Positions 1-7,661 of a stretch of DNA of 64,000 nucleotides are shown here, piece after piece. A program made the position numbers and the translations under genes. Below the pieces are notes generated by a model. That model was given only the letters and a program-made list of their open reading frames with translations. It was not told where the DNA came from and searched no databases. Source of the stretch: Sva-07 sp963728355 (GTDB taxonomy: Bacteria > Actinomycetota > Acidimicrobiia > Acidimicrobiales > Ilumatobacteraceae). The stretch is from NCBI GenBank assembly GCA_963728355.1, contig CAVSJQ010000001.1, forward strand, positions 496,001 to 560,000, given 5' to 3'. Positions within the stretch are counted from its first letter, which is position 1; the number at the start of each line of letters is the position of its first letter.

Positions 1-41
1 GCCCGGGCAGGCAGCTCGGTGCGCGGTCTGGCAGAATCTCG

Positions 42-746
42 ATGATGGGGTTCGCCAGCGAGACCGGGCGCAGTGGTCGTCGTCGCCTCCTCGCGTCGGC
101 GATCGCGGCACTGCTCGCCTTCGCCGCGATCGGCACCGTCGTCGCCGTCGATCTGGGTAGCGCACCCGACACCGTTGCGTCGTTCAACGCCGAGTCGGCG
201 ACCACCACGACGCTTGCATCACCTGCGACGACGACCACCACCACGACCACCACGACGTCGACGACCACCACCACGAGCACCACGACCACGAGCACGTTGG
301 CTCGGCAACTGACGCAGCCGATCGCTCCACCCCAGGACCAGCGCGGCGCCGAGAACAACCCGCAGCTCGGACGCCTGGCGATCCCGAAGATCGGGCTCGA
401 CTCCGAGCTGCACGAGGGCATCCGGCTCACCACGCTGGATCGCGGTCCCGGTCACTGGCCCGGCTCGGCGATGCCCGGCCAGATCGGCAACGTGGTCGTC
501 GCCGGCCACCGCACGAGCCACGGCGCCGAGTTCCGCCATCTCGACGCACTCGCACCCGGCGACGAGGTCGTGTTCACCACCGAGGACGGCACGTTCACCT
601 ATTTGGTGACCGGCACCCAGATCGTCACGCCCGACTCGTTGTGGATCGTCGACCCGACGGACACGCCGACGGCCACATTGTTCGCCTGTCATCCGCTCGG
701 CTCGACGGCCGAGCGCATCGTCGTCAACCTGGCACTGTCGAATTGA
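42..746 (+). CDS. Membrane-anchored sortase with Thr-rich stalk
   Basis: Sortases are cysteine transpeptidases that attach or cross-link surface proteins outside the membrane. The 234-residue product has a basic N-terminus, a hydrophobic signal anchor at about residues 16-36, a Thr-rich stalk at about 53-86 and a sortase barrel from about residue 109 to the end. The catalytic His lies in GHRTSHG, the Cys in LFACHPLGS and the Arg in AERIVV, so the triad is complete. Layout and length fit the actinobacterial class E/F-like housekeeping sortases; the exact class is inferred. Two Met codons (42 and 45) are possible starts. The TGA stop overlaps the TTG start of the next gene. No LPXTG-type substrate is encoded in the window. 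Confidence 0.9.
   Translation: MMGFASETGRSGRRRLLASAIAALLAFAAIGTVVAVDLGSAPDTVASFNAESATTTTLASPATTTTTTTTTTSTTTTTSTTTTSTLARQLTQPIAPPQDQRGAENNPQLGRLAIPKIGLDSELHEGIRLTTLDRGPGHWPGSAMPGQIGNVVVAGHRTSHGAEFRHLDALAPGDEVVFTTEDGTFTYLVTGTQIVTPDSLWIVDPTDTPTATLFACHPLGSTAERIVVNLALSN
226..297 (+). repeat. Low-complexity ACC/ACG codon run
   Basis: Runs of Thr codons (acc, acg) with a few Ser codons encode the extracellular stalk of the sortase. Codon usage is mixed rather than a perfect tandem array, so this looks like a selected linker and not a pure replication-slippage tract. Confidence 0.7.
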
Positions 747-2284
747 CCACCGACACCACTGCGCCGCCTGCGCACGAGGAACACCACGCGCCGCCGACGC
801 TCCGGTCGCGCCTCGCGCGACCCGCGCTCGCTCTCGCGGCAGGCACGTTGGTGGCGTTGTCGATGCCACCGTGGGGGTTCTGGCCGCTCTCGTTCGTGGG
901 GGTGGTGCTGTTCGAGGTCACCCTCGGCGAGGCACCGTCGAAGCGTGAGCGATTCCGACTCGGGCTGCTGTTCGGCGCCGGATGGATGTATCTCGGGATG
1001 GGCTGGATGGTGCAGCTGACACTGCCCGGCTACCTCGTCGCCGGACTCGTGTTCTCGCTGTTCCACGCCGGCGCCGCGTTGATCGCCCCGGTCGGCGTCT
1101 GGCGCGTGATCGGACGGCCGGCGGCGCACGGCCTCGTCGAAGCGATCCGGTTCTCGTTCCCCTTCGGCGGGATCCCACTCGCAACGATGGGGATGGCGCA
1201 GGTCGGCGGACCGTTCGCAGGTGTCGTCCGTGTGGGTGGCGTCATCCTGCTGACCTGGCTCGTGTTCCAGGTCGGGTTCGCGCTGGCCGGCCCGGCACCC
1301 GCTGTCCCGTCGTTCGCCCGCCGGTTCCGACCGGGCGCCCGTGGCGCGCCGCACGGCACCGTGGCACTGCTCGCAGTCGTCACGATCGTGCTGCTCAGCG
1401 TCGTCGCACCGCGAGGCGAGGACACCGGCGAGCAGCTCGACATCGCCGCCGTGCAGGGTGGTGGTGAACAGGGCACGAGTGCACTCGAGGTACCGCCCAG
1501 GCTGGTGACCGAACGCCACCTCGAGGCGACCAGGTCGATCCCCGATGACGCCGATCTCGACCTCGTGCTCTGGCCCGAGAACACGATCGACGTCGCCGTG
1601 TTCGACGGATCCGACGTGTACCTCGACATCGTGGCCGAGGCCGACCGGCTGGATGCGCCGTTCGCGGTCGGGGTGACCGAGGACCCGCGGATCAACTCCC
1701 AGATCGTGGTGGCCCCCGGCGGCGAGATCCTCGACCAGTACGTGAAGGTGCGCCGGGTGCCGTTCGGCGAGTACGTGCCCCTGCGCGGCATCCTCGAAGC
1801 GTTCGGCGCCCCGATCGAACAGGTCGGCCGCGACGCGACCGCCGGGACCGGACCGGCGTACGTCGACCTCCCCGACGGGACCCGGTTGGCCGTGGTGATC
1901 TCGTGGGAGGTCTTCTTCGCGGGGCGTGCACGCGAGGGCGTCAAAGCGGGGGGCGAGGCGATCCTCAACCCGACCAACGGAGCGAGCTACACCGGCACGA
2001 TCGTGCAGACCCAGCAGGTCGCGTCGAGCCGGTTGCGCGCGATCGAGAACGGACGGTGGGTCGTCCAGGCGGCGCCGACCGGGTTCACGGCGATCGTCGA
2101 CGCCGACGGCAACGTTCGCCAACGCACCGCGGTCAGCGAACAGCGGGTGATCTACGACACGATCGAGCTGCGCGACGGGCGCACCTGGTACACCAACCTC
2201 GGCGACGGTCCGTTCATCGGGGCCCTCGTCGTGTTGCTGGGCATGTCGCTGTGGTTCACCCGGCGCCGTGCCGCCCGTATCTGA
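743..2284 (+). CDS. lnt: Apolipoprotein N-acyltransferase-like protein (catalytic Cys replaced by Ser)
   Basis: Family role: transfer of an acyl chain to the N-terminal Cys of lipoproteins at the outer face of the membrane. The TTG at 743 overlaps the sortase stop (TTGA) and is preferred over an upstream in-frame ATG at 641 that would run through the sortase gene; this gives 513 residues. Multiple membrane helices fill residues 1 to about 215, a nitrilase-fold (CN hydrolase) domain follows, and a C-terminal helix lies near 485-505. The Glu (LWPENTID) and Lys (KVRRVPFGEYVP) of the triad are present. The expected catalytic Cys (family ICYE/ICFE) is Ser387 in VVISWEVFF, read directly as TCG at 1901-1903. 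Activity is therefore doubtful, although lipobox proteins are encoded nearby. Confidence 0.8.
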   Translation: MTTDTTAPPAHEEHHAPPTLRSRLARPALALAAGTLVALSMPPWGFWPLSFVGVVLFEVTLGEAPSKRERFRLGLLFGAGWMYLGMGWMVQLTLPGYLVAGLVFSLFHAGAALIAPVGVWRVIGRPAAHGLVEAIRFSFPFGGIPLATMGMAQVGGPFAGVVRVGGVILLTWLVFQVGFALAGPAPAVPSFARRFRPGARGAPHGTVALLAVVTIVLLSVVAPRGEDTGEQLDIAAVQGGGEQGTSALEVPPRLVTERHLEATRSIPDDADLDLVLWPENTIDVAVFDGSDVYLDIVAEADRLDAPFAVGVTEDPRINSQIVVAPGGEILDQYVKVRRVPFGEYVPLRGILEAFGAPIEQVGRDATAGTGPAYVDLPDGTRLAVVISWEVFFAGRAREGVKAGGEAILNPTNGASYTGTIVQTQQVASSRLRAIENGRWVVQAAPTGFTAIVDADGNVRQRTAVSEQRVIYDTIELRDGRTWYTNLGDGPFIGALVVLLGMSLWFTRRRAARI

Positions 2285-2743
2285 TCAGTCGACGTCGAGC
2301 ATCAGGGTGACCGGCCCGTCGTTGACGAGCCCGACGCGCATGTCGGTCCGGAACCTTCCGGTCTCGACGGTCGCACCGCTGGATCGCAGGCGCTCGACGA
2401 CGCGCTCGACCAGCGGTTCGGCCGACTCGGGACGAGCGGCGGCGATCCAACTCGGCCGGCGTCCCTTCGCGGTGTCGCCGTACAGGGTGAACTGGCTCAC
2501 CACGAGCAGGGCTCCGCCGACGTCGCCGACCGACCGATTCATCACGCCGTCGTCGTCGTCGAAGATGCGCAATCCCAGGAGCTTGTCGGCGAGCTTGTCG
2601 GCCACCGCCGGGGTGTCGGAGTGTGTCGCACCGACCAGCACGCACAGGCCCTGACCGATCGATCCCGCCACCTCCCAGTCGGCGTCGGGCGCGGGACGGC
2701 TGGTCACCTCGGCGCGGATCACACGTTGCACGAGCGCTCGCAT
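2285..2743 (-). CDS. dtd: D-aminoacyl-tRNA deacylase
   Basis: Hydrolyses D-amino acids, and mischarged glycine, from tRNA in the cytoplasm. The 152-residue length and the start MRALVQRV are typical of the DTD1 family. Both signature motifs are visible: SQFTLYGD at about residues 84-91 and NDGPVT near residue 143, which supplies the cross-subunit Gly-Pro selectivity element. The gene is convergent with the Lnt-like gene: its stop abuts that gene's stop with no spacer. It is divergent from the aldose epimerase gene, with which it shares a very short upstream region. Confidence 0.95.
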   Translation of the reverse strand: MRALVQRVIRAEVTSRPAPDADWEVAGSIGQGLCVLVGATHSDTPAVADKLADKLLGLRIFDDDDGVMNRSVGDVGGALLVVSQFTLYGDTAKGRRPSWIAAARPESAEPLVERVVERLRSSGATVETGRFRTDMRVGLVNDGPVTLMLDVD

Positions 2744-2760
2744 CGGTGCAGTATCGCCGG

Positions 2761-3570
2761 GTGATCGACGGCGAACCCACCCTGACCCTCTCGTGTGCCG
2801 ATGCGACGCTCACCGTGCACCCGTCGCTCGGCGCTCGGATCGGTCGGATCGACGTGGCGGGCCAGCCCCTGCTCGCCGACATCCCCGACGACGCCGAGGA
2901 CCATCCGATGGCCTGGGGCTCGTATGCGATGGCACCGTGGGCCGGACGCATCCGCCAGGGCCGCTTCCGCTTCGAGGGGGTCGAGTACCTGCTGCCCATC
3001 AACCATCACGACGGCCCCGGCGCCACTCGGGCACACGCGATCCACGGCCTGGCGTTCGACAGGCCGTGGCAGGTGCGCGAGGTGTCCGAGACGTCGTGCA
3101 CCTGTTCGTGCGCGCTGGAGTGGGAATTCGGGGGGATCGTCACGCAGACGATCGGGCTGTTCGACGATCGGGTCGCCGTGACGCTGCTGCTCGAGTCGAC
3201 CGGTGCCGTTCTGCCCGCCGAGGTCGGGTGGCACCCGTGGTTCCGCAAGCCCGACGTCCTCCGGTTCACACCGACGGCGATGTACCGGCGCGACGACGTC
3301 GGCTTGCCGACCGGAGAACTGGTGGAGCCGACGGCCGGCCCGTGGGACGACTGCTTCGTCAACACCGATCCGGTCGTTCTCCACTACGGGCGTCGGGTGG
3401 CTCCGACGGTCACCGTGACCTCCGACTGCGACCACTGGGTCGTGTTCGACGAACCGTCCGAGGCCACGTGCGTCGAACCGCAGTCCGGGCCACCCGACGC
3501 CTTCAACCTCGTCGCTCACGTGGTGAGCCCGGCAAGCCCACTGCAGCGCACGATGACCATCTCCTGGTGA
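2761..3570 (+). CDS. Aldose 1-epimerase family protein
   Basis: Galactose mutarotase-like beta-sandwich protein of 269 residues from the GTG at 2761; a GTG at 2746 is an equally possible start, and the longer reading frame back to 2623 would overlap dtd. Recognisable elements are the N-terminal LGARIGRIDVAGQPLL, the substrate-loop His in HAIHGLAFDRPW, the second His in EVGWHPWFRKP and the C-terminal CVEPQSGPPDAFN region, which holds the catalytic Glu of the family. It probably interconverts alpha and beta anomers of a hexose or hexose phosphate; the sugar cannot be told from sequence. It lies 48 nt upstream of the glycosyltransferase trio on the same strand. Confidence 0.85.
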   Translation: MIDGEPTLTLSCADATLTVHPSLGARIGRIDVAGQPLLADIPDDAEDHPMAWGSYAMAPWAGRIRQGRFRFEGVEYLLPINHHDGPGATRAHAIHGLAFDRPWQVREVSETSCTCSCALEWEFGGIVTQTIGLFDDRVAVTLLLESTGAVLPAEVGWHPWFRKPDVLRFTPTAMYRRDDVGLPTGELVEPTAGPWDDCFVNTDPVVLHYGRRVAPTVTVTSDCDHWVVFDEPSEATCVEPQSGPPDAFNLVAHVVSPASPLQRTMTISW

Positions 3571-3605
3571 CGTGCTCGCGTTACCGGGTGGAAACGGTCC
3601 GCCGA

Positions 3606-3611
3606 TAGTCT
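3606..3611 (+). promoter_or_regulatory. Candidate leaderless -10 box of the glycosyltransferase
   Basis: TAGTCT lies 7 nt before the ATG at 3619, which would put the transcript start at or next to the start codon. There is no Shine-Dalgarno between the box and the ATG. Confidence 0.5.
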
Positions 3612-3618
3612 CGCACGG

Positions 3619-4914
3619 ATGTCGAAAGCCGGTCTCGATCCTGACGCCCCGCTCAAGATCGCGTACCTCACCTACCGCGGCAAGCCCCACGTGGGTGGAC
3701 AGGGCGTGTACACCCGCCACCTCACCAAGGCCCTCGCCGACCTGGGCCACAGCGTCGAAGTGTTCGGTGGTCAGCCGTACCCGATCCTCGACGAGCGGAT
3801 CACGCTGACCAAGCTCCCGAGCCTCGACACGTTCAACGACTACTTCCCCGGCCGGTTCCCCGGCTTCTGGGAGCTCAAGACGCGCGAAGACCTGCTCGAG
3901 ATGGCCGCGTTCATGACCGGCGTGTTCCCCGAACCGCTCGCGTTCAGCGCACGGGCCGCCCGCGAACTCAAGCCTCGGGCCGGCGAGTTCGACCTCGTCC
4001 ACGACAACCAGTGCCTGGGTTACGGCATCTTGAAGATCGAGGAGAAGATCCCCACGATCGTCACGCTGCACCATCCGATCACCAAGGACCGCCAGCTCGA
4101 GATGAGCCATGCCAAGACGCTCCCCCGGCGTCTGTCGGTGGGCCGCTGGTACTCGTTCGTCAAGATGCAGGGCAAGGTCGCCTCGAAGATGCCGCGCATC
4201 GTGGTCGTCAGCCAGAACTCGATCGACGACATCCACACCGACATGGGGGTCAGCATCGACCGGATGCGCCTCGTGCCCGTCGGCGTCGACCCGGACCTCT
4301 TCAAGCCGCTCGACCACGTCACCCGGCGACCGGGCCGGCTGATCACCACCGCGTCGGCCGACGTTGCCCTCAAGGGGCTCTCGTACCTGCTCGAGGCAAT
4401 GGCCAAGCTGCGCACCGAACGCGACGTCACGCTGACGATCATCGGCAAGCCCCGGCCCGGGCACTCGATGGATCTGATCGACTCGTACGGCCTCGCCCCG
4501 CACATCGAGTTCGTCTCCGGGGTGAGCGACGAGCGCATCGTCGAGCTCTACGCCGAGGCGGAGATGGCCGTCGTACCGAGCCTGTACGAGGGCTTCAGCC
4601 TCCCGGCGATCGAGGCGATGTGCACCGGCACCCCGCTCGTCGCCACCGACGGCGGGGCGCTGCCGGAGGTCACCGGCCTCGACGGCGACACCGTGCTGCA
4701 GTGCCCCGCAGGCGACAAGGATGCACTCGCCGCGACGATCGCACGCGGCCTCGACGACGCCGAGCTGCGTGCCCGCGTCGGCGCCGCCGGCCGCCAGCGC
4801 GTGCTCGAACGGTGGACCTGGACGAAGTGCGCCGAGCAGACCGTCGAGCAGTACCGCGAGGTCCTGGCCATGCCGCAGAACATCGAGAAGCTGCGCGCCA
4901 ACGGGCGGATCTGA
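3619..4914 (+). CDS. GT4-family glycosyltransferase
   Basis: A 431-residue GT-B fold enzyme transferring a sugar from a nucleotide donor. The acceptor-side domain opens with KIAYLTYRGKPHVGGQGVYT, including the Gly-rich loop, and the donor-side domain carries LVPVGVDPDLF followed by VPSLYEGFSLPAIEAMCTGTP, the EX7E-type retaining motif of family GT4. It is followed after 1 nt by a SAM methyltransferase and then, with a 4-nt overlap, by an alpha/alpha-toroid protein. This tight order suggests that the three act on one glycosylated product, perhaps a methylated polysaccharide or an isoprenoid-linked glycan; that is inference. Mycobacteria also pair a GT4 enzyme with a methyltransferase in glucan-type pathways. 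Confidence 0.9.
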   Translation: MSKAGLDPDAPLKIAYLTYRGKPHVGGQGVYTRHLTKALADLGHSVEVFGGQPYPILDERITLTKLPSLDTFNDYFPGRFPGFWELKTREDLLEMAAFMTGVFPEPLAFSARAARELKPRAGEFDLVHDNQCLGYGILKIEEKIPTIVTLHHPITKDRQLEMSHAKTLPRRLSVGRWYSFVKMQGKVASKMPRIVVVSQNSIDDIHTDMGVSIDRMRLVPVGVDPDLFKPLDHVTRRPGRLITTASADVALKGLSYLLEAMAKLRTERDVTLTIIGKPRPGHSMDLIDSYGLAPHIEFVSGVSDERIVELYAEAEMAVVPSLYEGFSLPAIEAMCTGTPLVATDGGALPEVTGLDGDTVLQCPAGDKDALAATIARGLDDAELRARVGAAGRQRVLERWTWTKCAEQTVEQYREVLAMPQNIEKLRANGRI

Positions 4915-4915
4915 G

Positions 4916-5668
4916 ATGTTGACGATCAAGTTCGACCAGCTCGGCCTCCGGCCTGGCGATCGGGTGCTCGACGTGGGCGCCGGGTTCGGACGCCACGTGT
5001 TCGAGTGCGCGCGCCGCGGCGCCGACGTGATCGCCCTCGACTACGCGGAGGACGAGGTCGTGCAGACACGAGCGACGCTCGGCGGCATGGTCGACGCAGG
5101 CGAGATCGACATCGAACGGTTCAAGGGGGTGCTGCGCGGCGACGCCACCCGGCTGCCCTTCGCCGACGGTTCCTTCGACGTCGTGATCACCTCCGAGGTC
5201 CTCGAGCACATCCAGGACGACGTGGCAGCGATCGCCGAGATGGTGCGCGTGCTGAAGCCCGGCGGCCACTTCGCCGCCACCGTACCGGCGTGGTTCCCCG
5301 AGAAGATCAACTGGATGCTCTCCGACGAGTACCACGCCCCCAAGAGCGAGGGGGGTCACGTTCGCATCTACAGCGCCACCGAACTGTCGGCCAAGCTGCG
5401 CACCGCCGGCCTCGACCTCCAAGGACACCACCGCGCCCACGCGCTCCATTCGCCGTACTGGTGGCTCAAGTGCGCCGTCGGTCCCCGCAACGACGACAAC
5501 CCGGCCGTGAAGCGGTACCGCGAATTCCTCGAGTGGGACATCATGGAACAGCCGACCGTCACCCGGGTCGCCGACCGCGTCCTCTCGCCGGTCCTGGGCA
5601 AGAGCATCGTGTTCTACGGCGTCAAGCACCACGAGCCACGGCACCGACAGGAGCCCGCGGTTCGGTGA
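4916..5668 (+). CDS. Class I SAM-dependent methyltransferase
   Basis: The 250-residue protein begins at the ATG one base after the glycosyltransferase stop; longer in-frame starts would overlap that gene. The SAM-binding motif VLDVGAGFGRHVFECA, the acidic ALDYAE at the end of strand 2, the DATRLPFADGSFDVV region and the LEHIQDD post-IV segment define a Rossmann methyltransferase of the UbiE/COQ5-like group. The second half (HAPKSEGGHVRIYSATEL) probably shapes the acceptor pocket. Its position between a glycosyltransferase and a toroid protein suggests a sugar or lipid-glycan acceptor. Confidence 0.88.
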   Translation: MLTIKFDQLGLRPGDRVLDVGAGFGRHVFECARRGADVIALDYAEDEVVQTRATLGGMVDAGEIDIERFKGVLRGDATRLPFADGSFDVVITSEVLEHIQDDVAAIAEMVRVLKPGGHFAATVPAWFPEKINWMLSDEYHAPKSEGGHVRIYSATELSAKLRTAGLDLQGHHRAHALHSPYWWLKCAVGPRNDDNPAVKRYREFLEWDIMEQPTVTRVADRVLSPVLGKSIVFYGVKHHEPRHRQEPAVR

Positions 5669-6681
5669 AGCACGTCGCGCATCTCCCCGGCGTCCTGACC
5701 GCCGACGAATTGCAGGCGACCGGGGATCACCTCGTGTCACTCCAGCTCGACACCGGGATGATCCCGTGGTTCCCCGGCGGTCACTGCGACCCGTGGAACC
5801 ACGTCGAATCCGCCATGGCGCTCGACGTCGCCGGATTCCACGCCGAGGCCGAGCAGGCCTACCGGTGGCTCGTCGACACACAACGGCCCGACGGGTCCTG
5901 GCACGCCTACTACCACTCCGACGGCTCGGTCGAGGACGCCAAGCTCGACACCAACGTGTGCGCCTACGTGGCCACCGGGGTCAGTCACCACCTGCGCCTC
6001 ACCTGGGATCGCGAGTTCGCCGAACTGATGTGGCCGACGGTGGAGCGCGCACTCGAGTTCGTGCTCGGCCACCGTCGCGCCGACGGCCTCCCACTGTGGG
6101 CGGTCGAGCCCGATGCCCGACCGTGGGACTACGCGTTGCTGACCGGCACCTCGAGCATCCAGCACGCACTGCGCTGCGGCGCCCGGCTGGGCGAACGCGT
6201 CGGCGACTGCCGTCCCGACTGGGTCCAAGCCGCCGACGTCATGGCCCACACCGTCCGCACACGCCCCGAGGCGTTCGAGCCCAAGACCCGATGGGCGATG
6301 GACTGGTACTACCCGGTGCTCACCGGGGTGCTCACCGGCGAGGAGGCCAAGGCCCGCCTCGCGGAGGGCTGGGACACCTTCGCCATGGAGGGCCTCGGAA
6401 TCCGCTGCGTGAGTGACGAACCCTGGATCACCGCCTCGGAGACCGCCGAGTGCGCCCTCGCCTACGCGTCGATCGGCGACATGTCGACCGCCACCGATCT
6501 GCTCACCTGGACCCGCACCCACCGCCGTGACGACGGCTCGTACTGGACCGGCATCGTGTATCCCGAACCCGTGCTGTTCCCCTTCGACGAGCACACGTCC
6601 TACACCGCGGCCGCCGTCGTCCTGGCCGTCGACGCGATCACCCGAGCCACCCCCGCCAGCGACGTCTTCGTACCGTTCTGA
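5665..6681 (+). CDS. Alpha/alpha-toroid (prenyltransferase/squalene-cyclase-like) protein
   Basis: The GTG at 5665 overlaps the preceding TGA, giving 338 residues. Repeated QxxDGSW-like elements (DTQRPDGSWHAYYHSDG, THRRDDGSYWTGIVY) and the Trp-rich helices (GGHCDPWNHVESAMALD) match the toroid superfamily that includes prenyltransferases, terpene cyclases and six-hairpin glycosidases. It lacks an obvious DXDD cyclase motif, so a glycosidase or binding role on the product of the two upstream enzymes is as likely as isoprenoid chemistry. I call the fold, not the reaction. The plus-strand genes here end with a doublet of dispersed palindromes 39 nt further on. Confidence 0.75.
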   Translation: MKHVAHLPGVLTADELQATGDHLVSLQLDTGMIPWFPGGHCDPWNHVESAMALDVAGFHAEAEQAYRWLVDTQRPDGSWHAYYHSDGSVEDAKLDTNVCAYVATGVSHHLRLTWDREFAELMWPTVERALEFVLGHRRADGLPLWAVEPDARPWDYALLTGTSSIQHALRCGARLGERVGDCRPDWVQAADVMAHTVRTRPEAFEPKTRWAMDWYYPVLTGVLTGEEAKARLAEGWDTFAMEGLGIRCVSDEPWITASETAECALAYASIGDMSTATDLLTWTRTHRRDDGSYWTGIVYPEPVLFPFDEHTSYTAAAVVLAVDAITRATPASDVFVPF

Positions 6682-6719
6682 TCGGGGCGGGGCCCCTTCC
6701 GCCCACCACGCACCATCGA

Positions 6720-6761
6720 GCGATGAGCGAAAAGCCCGTATCAGGGCGGTTGGCTCATCGC
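6720..6761 (+). repeat. Nested palindrome copy A (42 nt)
   Basis: Outer stem GCGATGAGC at 6720-6728 pairs with GCTCATCGC at 6753-6761. Inside it, GAAAA leads to an inner GCCC...GGGC hairpin followed by a GGTTG strand. It starts 39 nt after the stop of the toroid gene and is followed 19 nt later by copy B. The ATG inside the stem opens an accidental reading frame (MSEKPVSGRLAHR) that should not be used as an N-terminal extension of the next gene. Confidence 0.9.
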
Positions 6762-6780
6762 CTGCCGCGACACCATCGGA

Positions 6781-6822
6781 GCGATGAGCGAAAAGCCCGT
6801 ATCAGGGCGCTTGGCTCATCGC
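6781..6822 (+). repeat. Nested palindrome copy B (42 nt)
   Basis: Same architecture as the copy ending at 6761, differing at a single position (GGTTG to GCTTG). The outer stem extends to 11 bp here, 6779-6789 with 6814-6824. Confidence 0.9.
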
Positions 6823-6879
6823 TCGGAGCGGTTTGCGCGGCGTGGTGTGCGCGTGGTCGGCTCGGCGAGGCCGGGCTGT

Positions 6880-6885
6880 TACGTT
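6880..6885 (+). promoter_or_regulatory. Candidate leaderless -10 box of the acyltransferase
   Basis: TACGTT ends 8 nt before the ATG at 6894. It lies just downstream of the palindrome doublet, so the acyltransferase seems to have its own promoter. Confidence 0.5.
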
Positions 6886-6893
6886 GCTCTGCG

Positions 6894-7649
6894 ATGAAGT
6901 CGACTTTCGCCCGGACGGTCTTCTCGATCTGGAGTTGGTTCGCACTCGGTGTGATCGTGATCGTGTGGACACCGATGGTGGCCATCGTGCGCCTGGTCAC
7001 GATGCCCTTCGACAAGGGCGCATACGCCGCCGGGTACCTCTTCCGCAAGCTCACCGTCGTCCACGAACGCCTCACCCCGCTGTGGAAGTTCCGGACATCC
7101 GGCACGCTGCCCGACGACATGCGCCGCCCGTACGTCGTCGTGTCCAACCACGAGAGCTTCGTCGACATCCTGCTGATCTCGCACCTGCCGACCGAGATGA
7201 AGTGGATGTCGAAGATCGAGATCCTGCGCATCCCGCTCGTCGGTTGGATGATGCGTCTCGCCCGCGACATCCCGCTCGAACGCGGCGACGCCACCTCCAC
7301 CGCCAAGGCCCTTGCCGCAGCGAGCGAACGCCTCGAATCCAAGGTGTCGATCATGATCTTCCCCGAGGGCACCCGCTCGAAGACGGGCGAGCTCCGCGAG
7401 TTCAAGTCCGGGGCGTTCCGGCTCGCGATCGAACACCAGGTGCCGATCCTGCCGCTCGCCGTGTACGGCACACGCGACGCCCTACGCAAGCACGACTGGC
7501 GGCTCGGCAACGCCGAGGCCGAGGTGCGCGTGCTCGATCCGGTCAGCACCGAGGGCCTCACGATGGACGACATGGCGGCGCTGCGTACCCGGGTGCGCGA
7601 CGTGATCAGCACCGCCCGCGACGACCTGCGTCGCGAATTCGGCGACTGA
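6894..7649 (+). CDS. plsC: 1-acyl-sn-glycerol-3-phosphate acyltransferase
   Basis: Acylates lysophosphatidate to phosphatidate at the cytoplasmic membrane. The 251-residue protein has an N-terminal hydrophobic segment (about residues 8-30), the catalytic HX4D box as NHESFVD, the glycerolphosphate-binding FPEGTRS motif and a third block PILPLAVYGTRD, all in the standard PlsC order and spacing. The ATG at 6894 is chosen because the longer frame starts inside a repeated palindrome. An MFS gene follows 12 nt downstream on the same strand. Confidence 0.9.
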   Translation: MKSTFARTVFSIWSWFALGVIVIVWTPMVAIVRLVTMPFDKGAYAAGYLFRKLTVVHERLTPLWKFRTSGTLPDDMRRPYVVVSNHESFVDILLISHLPTEMKWMSKIEILRIPLVGWMMRLARDIPLERGDATSTAKALAAASERLESKVSIMIFPEGTRSKTGELREFKSGAFRLAIEHQVPILPLAVYGTRDALRKHDWRLGNAEAEVRVLDPVSTEGLTMDDMAALRTRVRDVISTARDDLRREFGD

Positions 7650-7661
7650 CGAGACCCCGCC

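Noticed and set aside
226..297. Variable-number tandem repeat in the sortase
   Set aside because: The Thr codons vary (acc, acg) with interspersed Ser; no fixed unit repeats exactly.
641..742. Upstream ATG start for the Lnt-like gene
   Set aside because: It would overlap 100 nt of the sortase and add a non-hydrophobic Arg/His-rich stretch; the TTG at 743 couples neatly to the sortase stop.
6723..6893. In-frame N-terminal extension of the acyltransferase starting MSEKPVSGRLAHR
   Set aside because: It is translated from the dispersed palindrome; the same peptide appears at other unrelated loci, and one copy is frameshifted. A -10 box and ATG at 6894 fit better.
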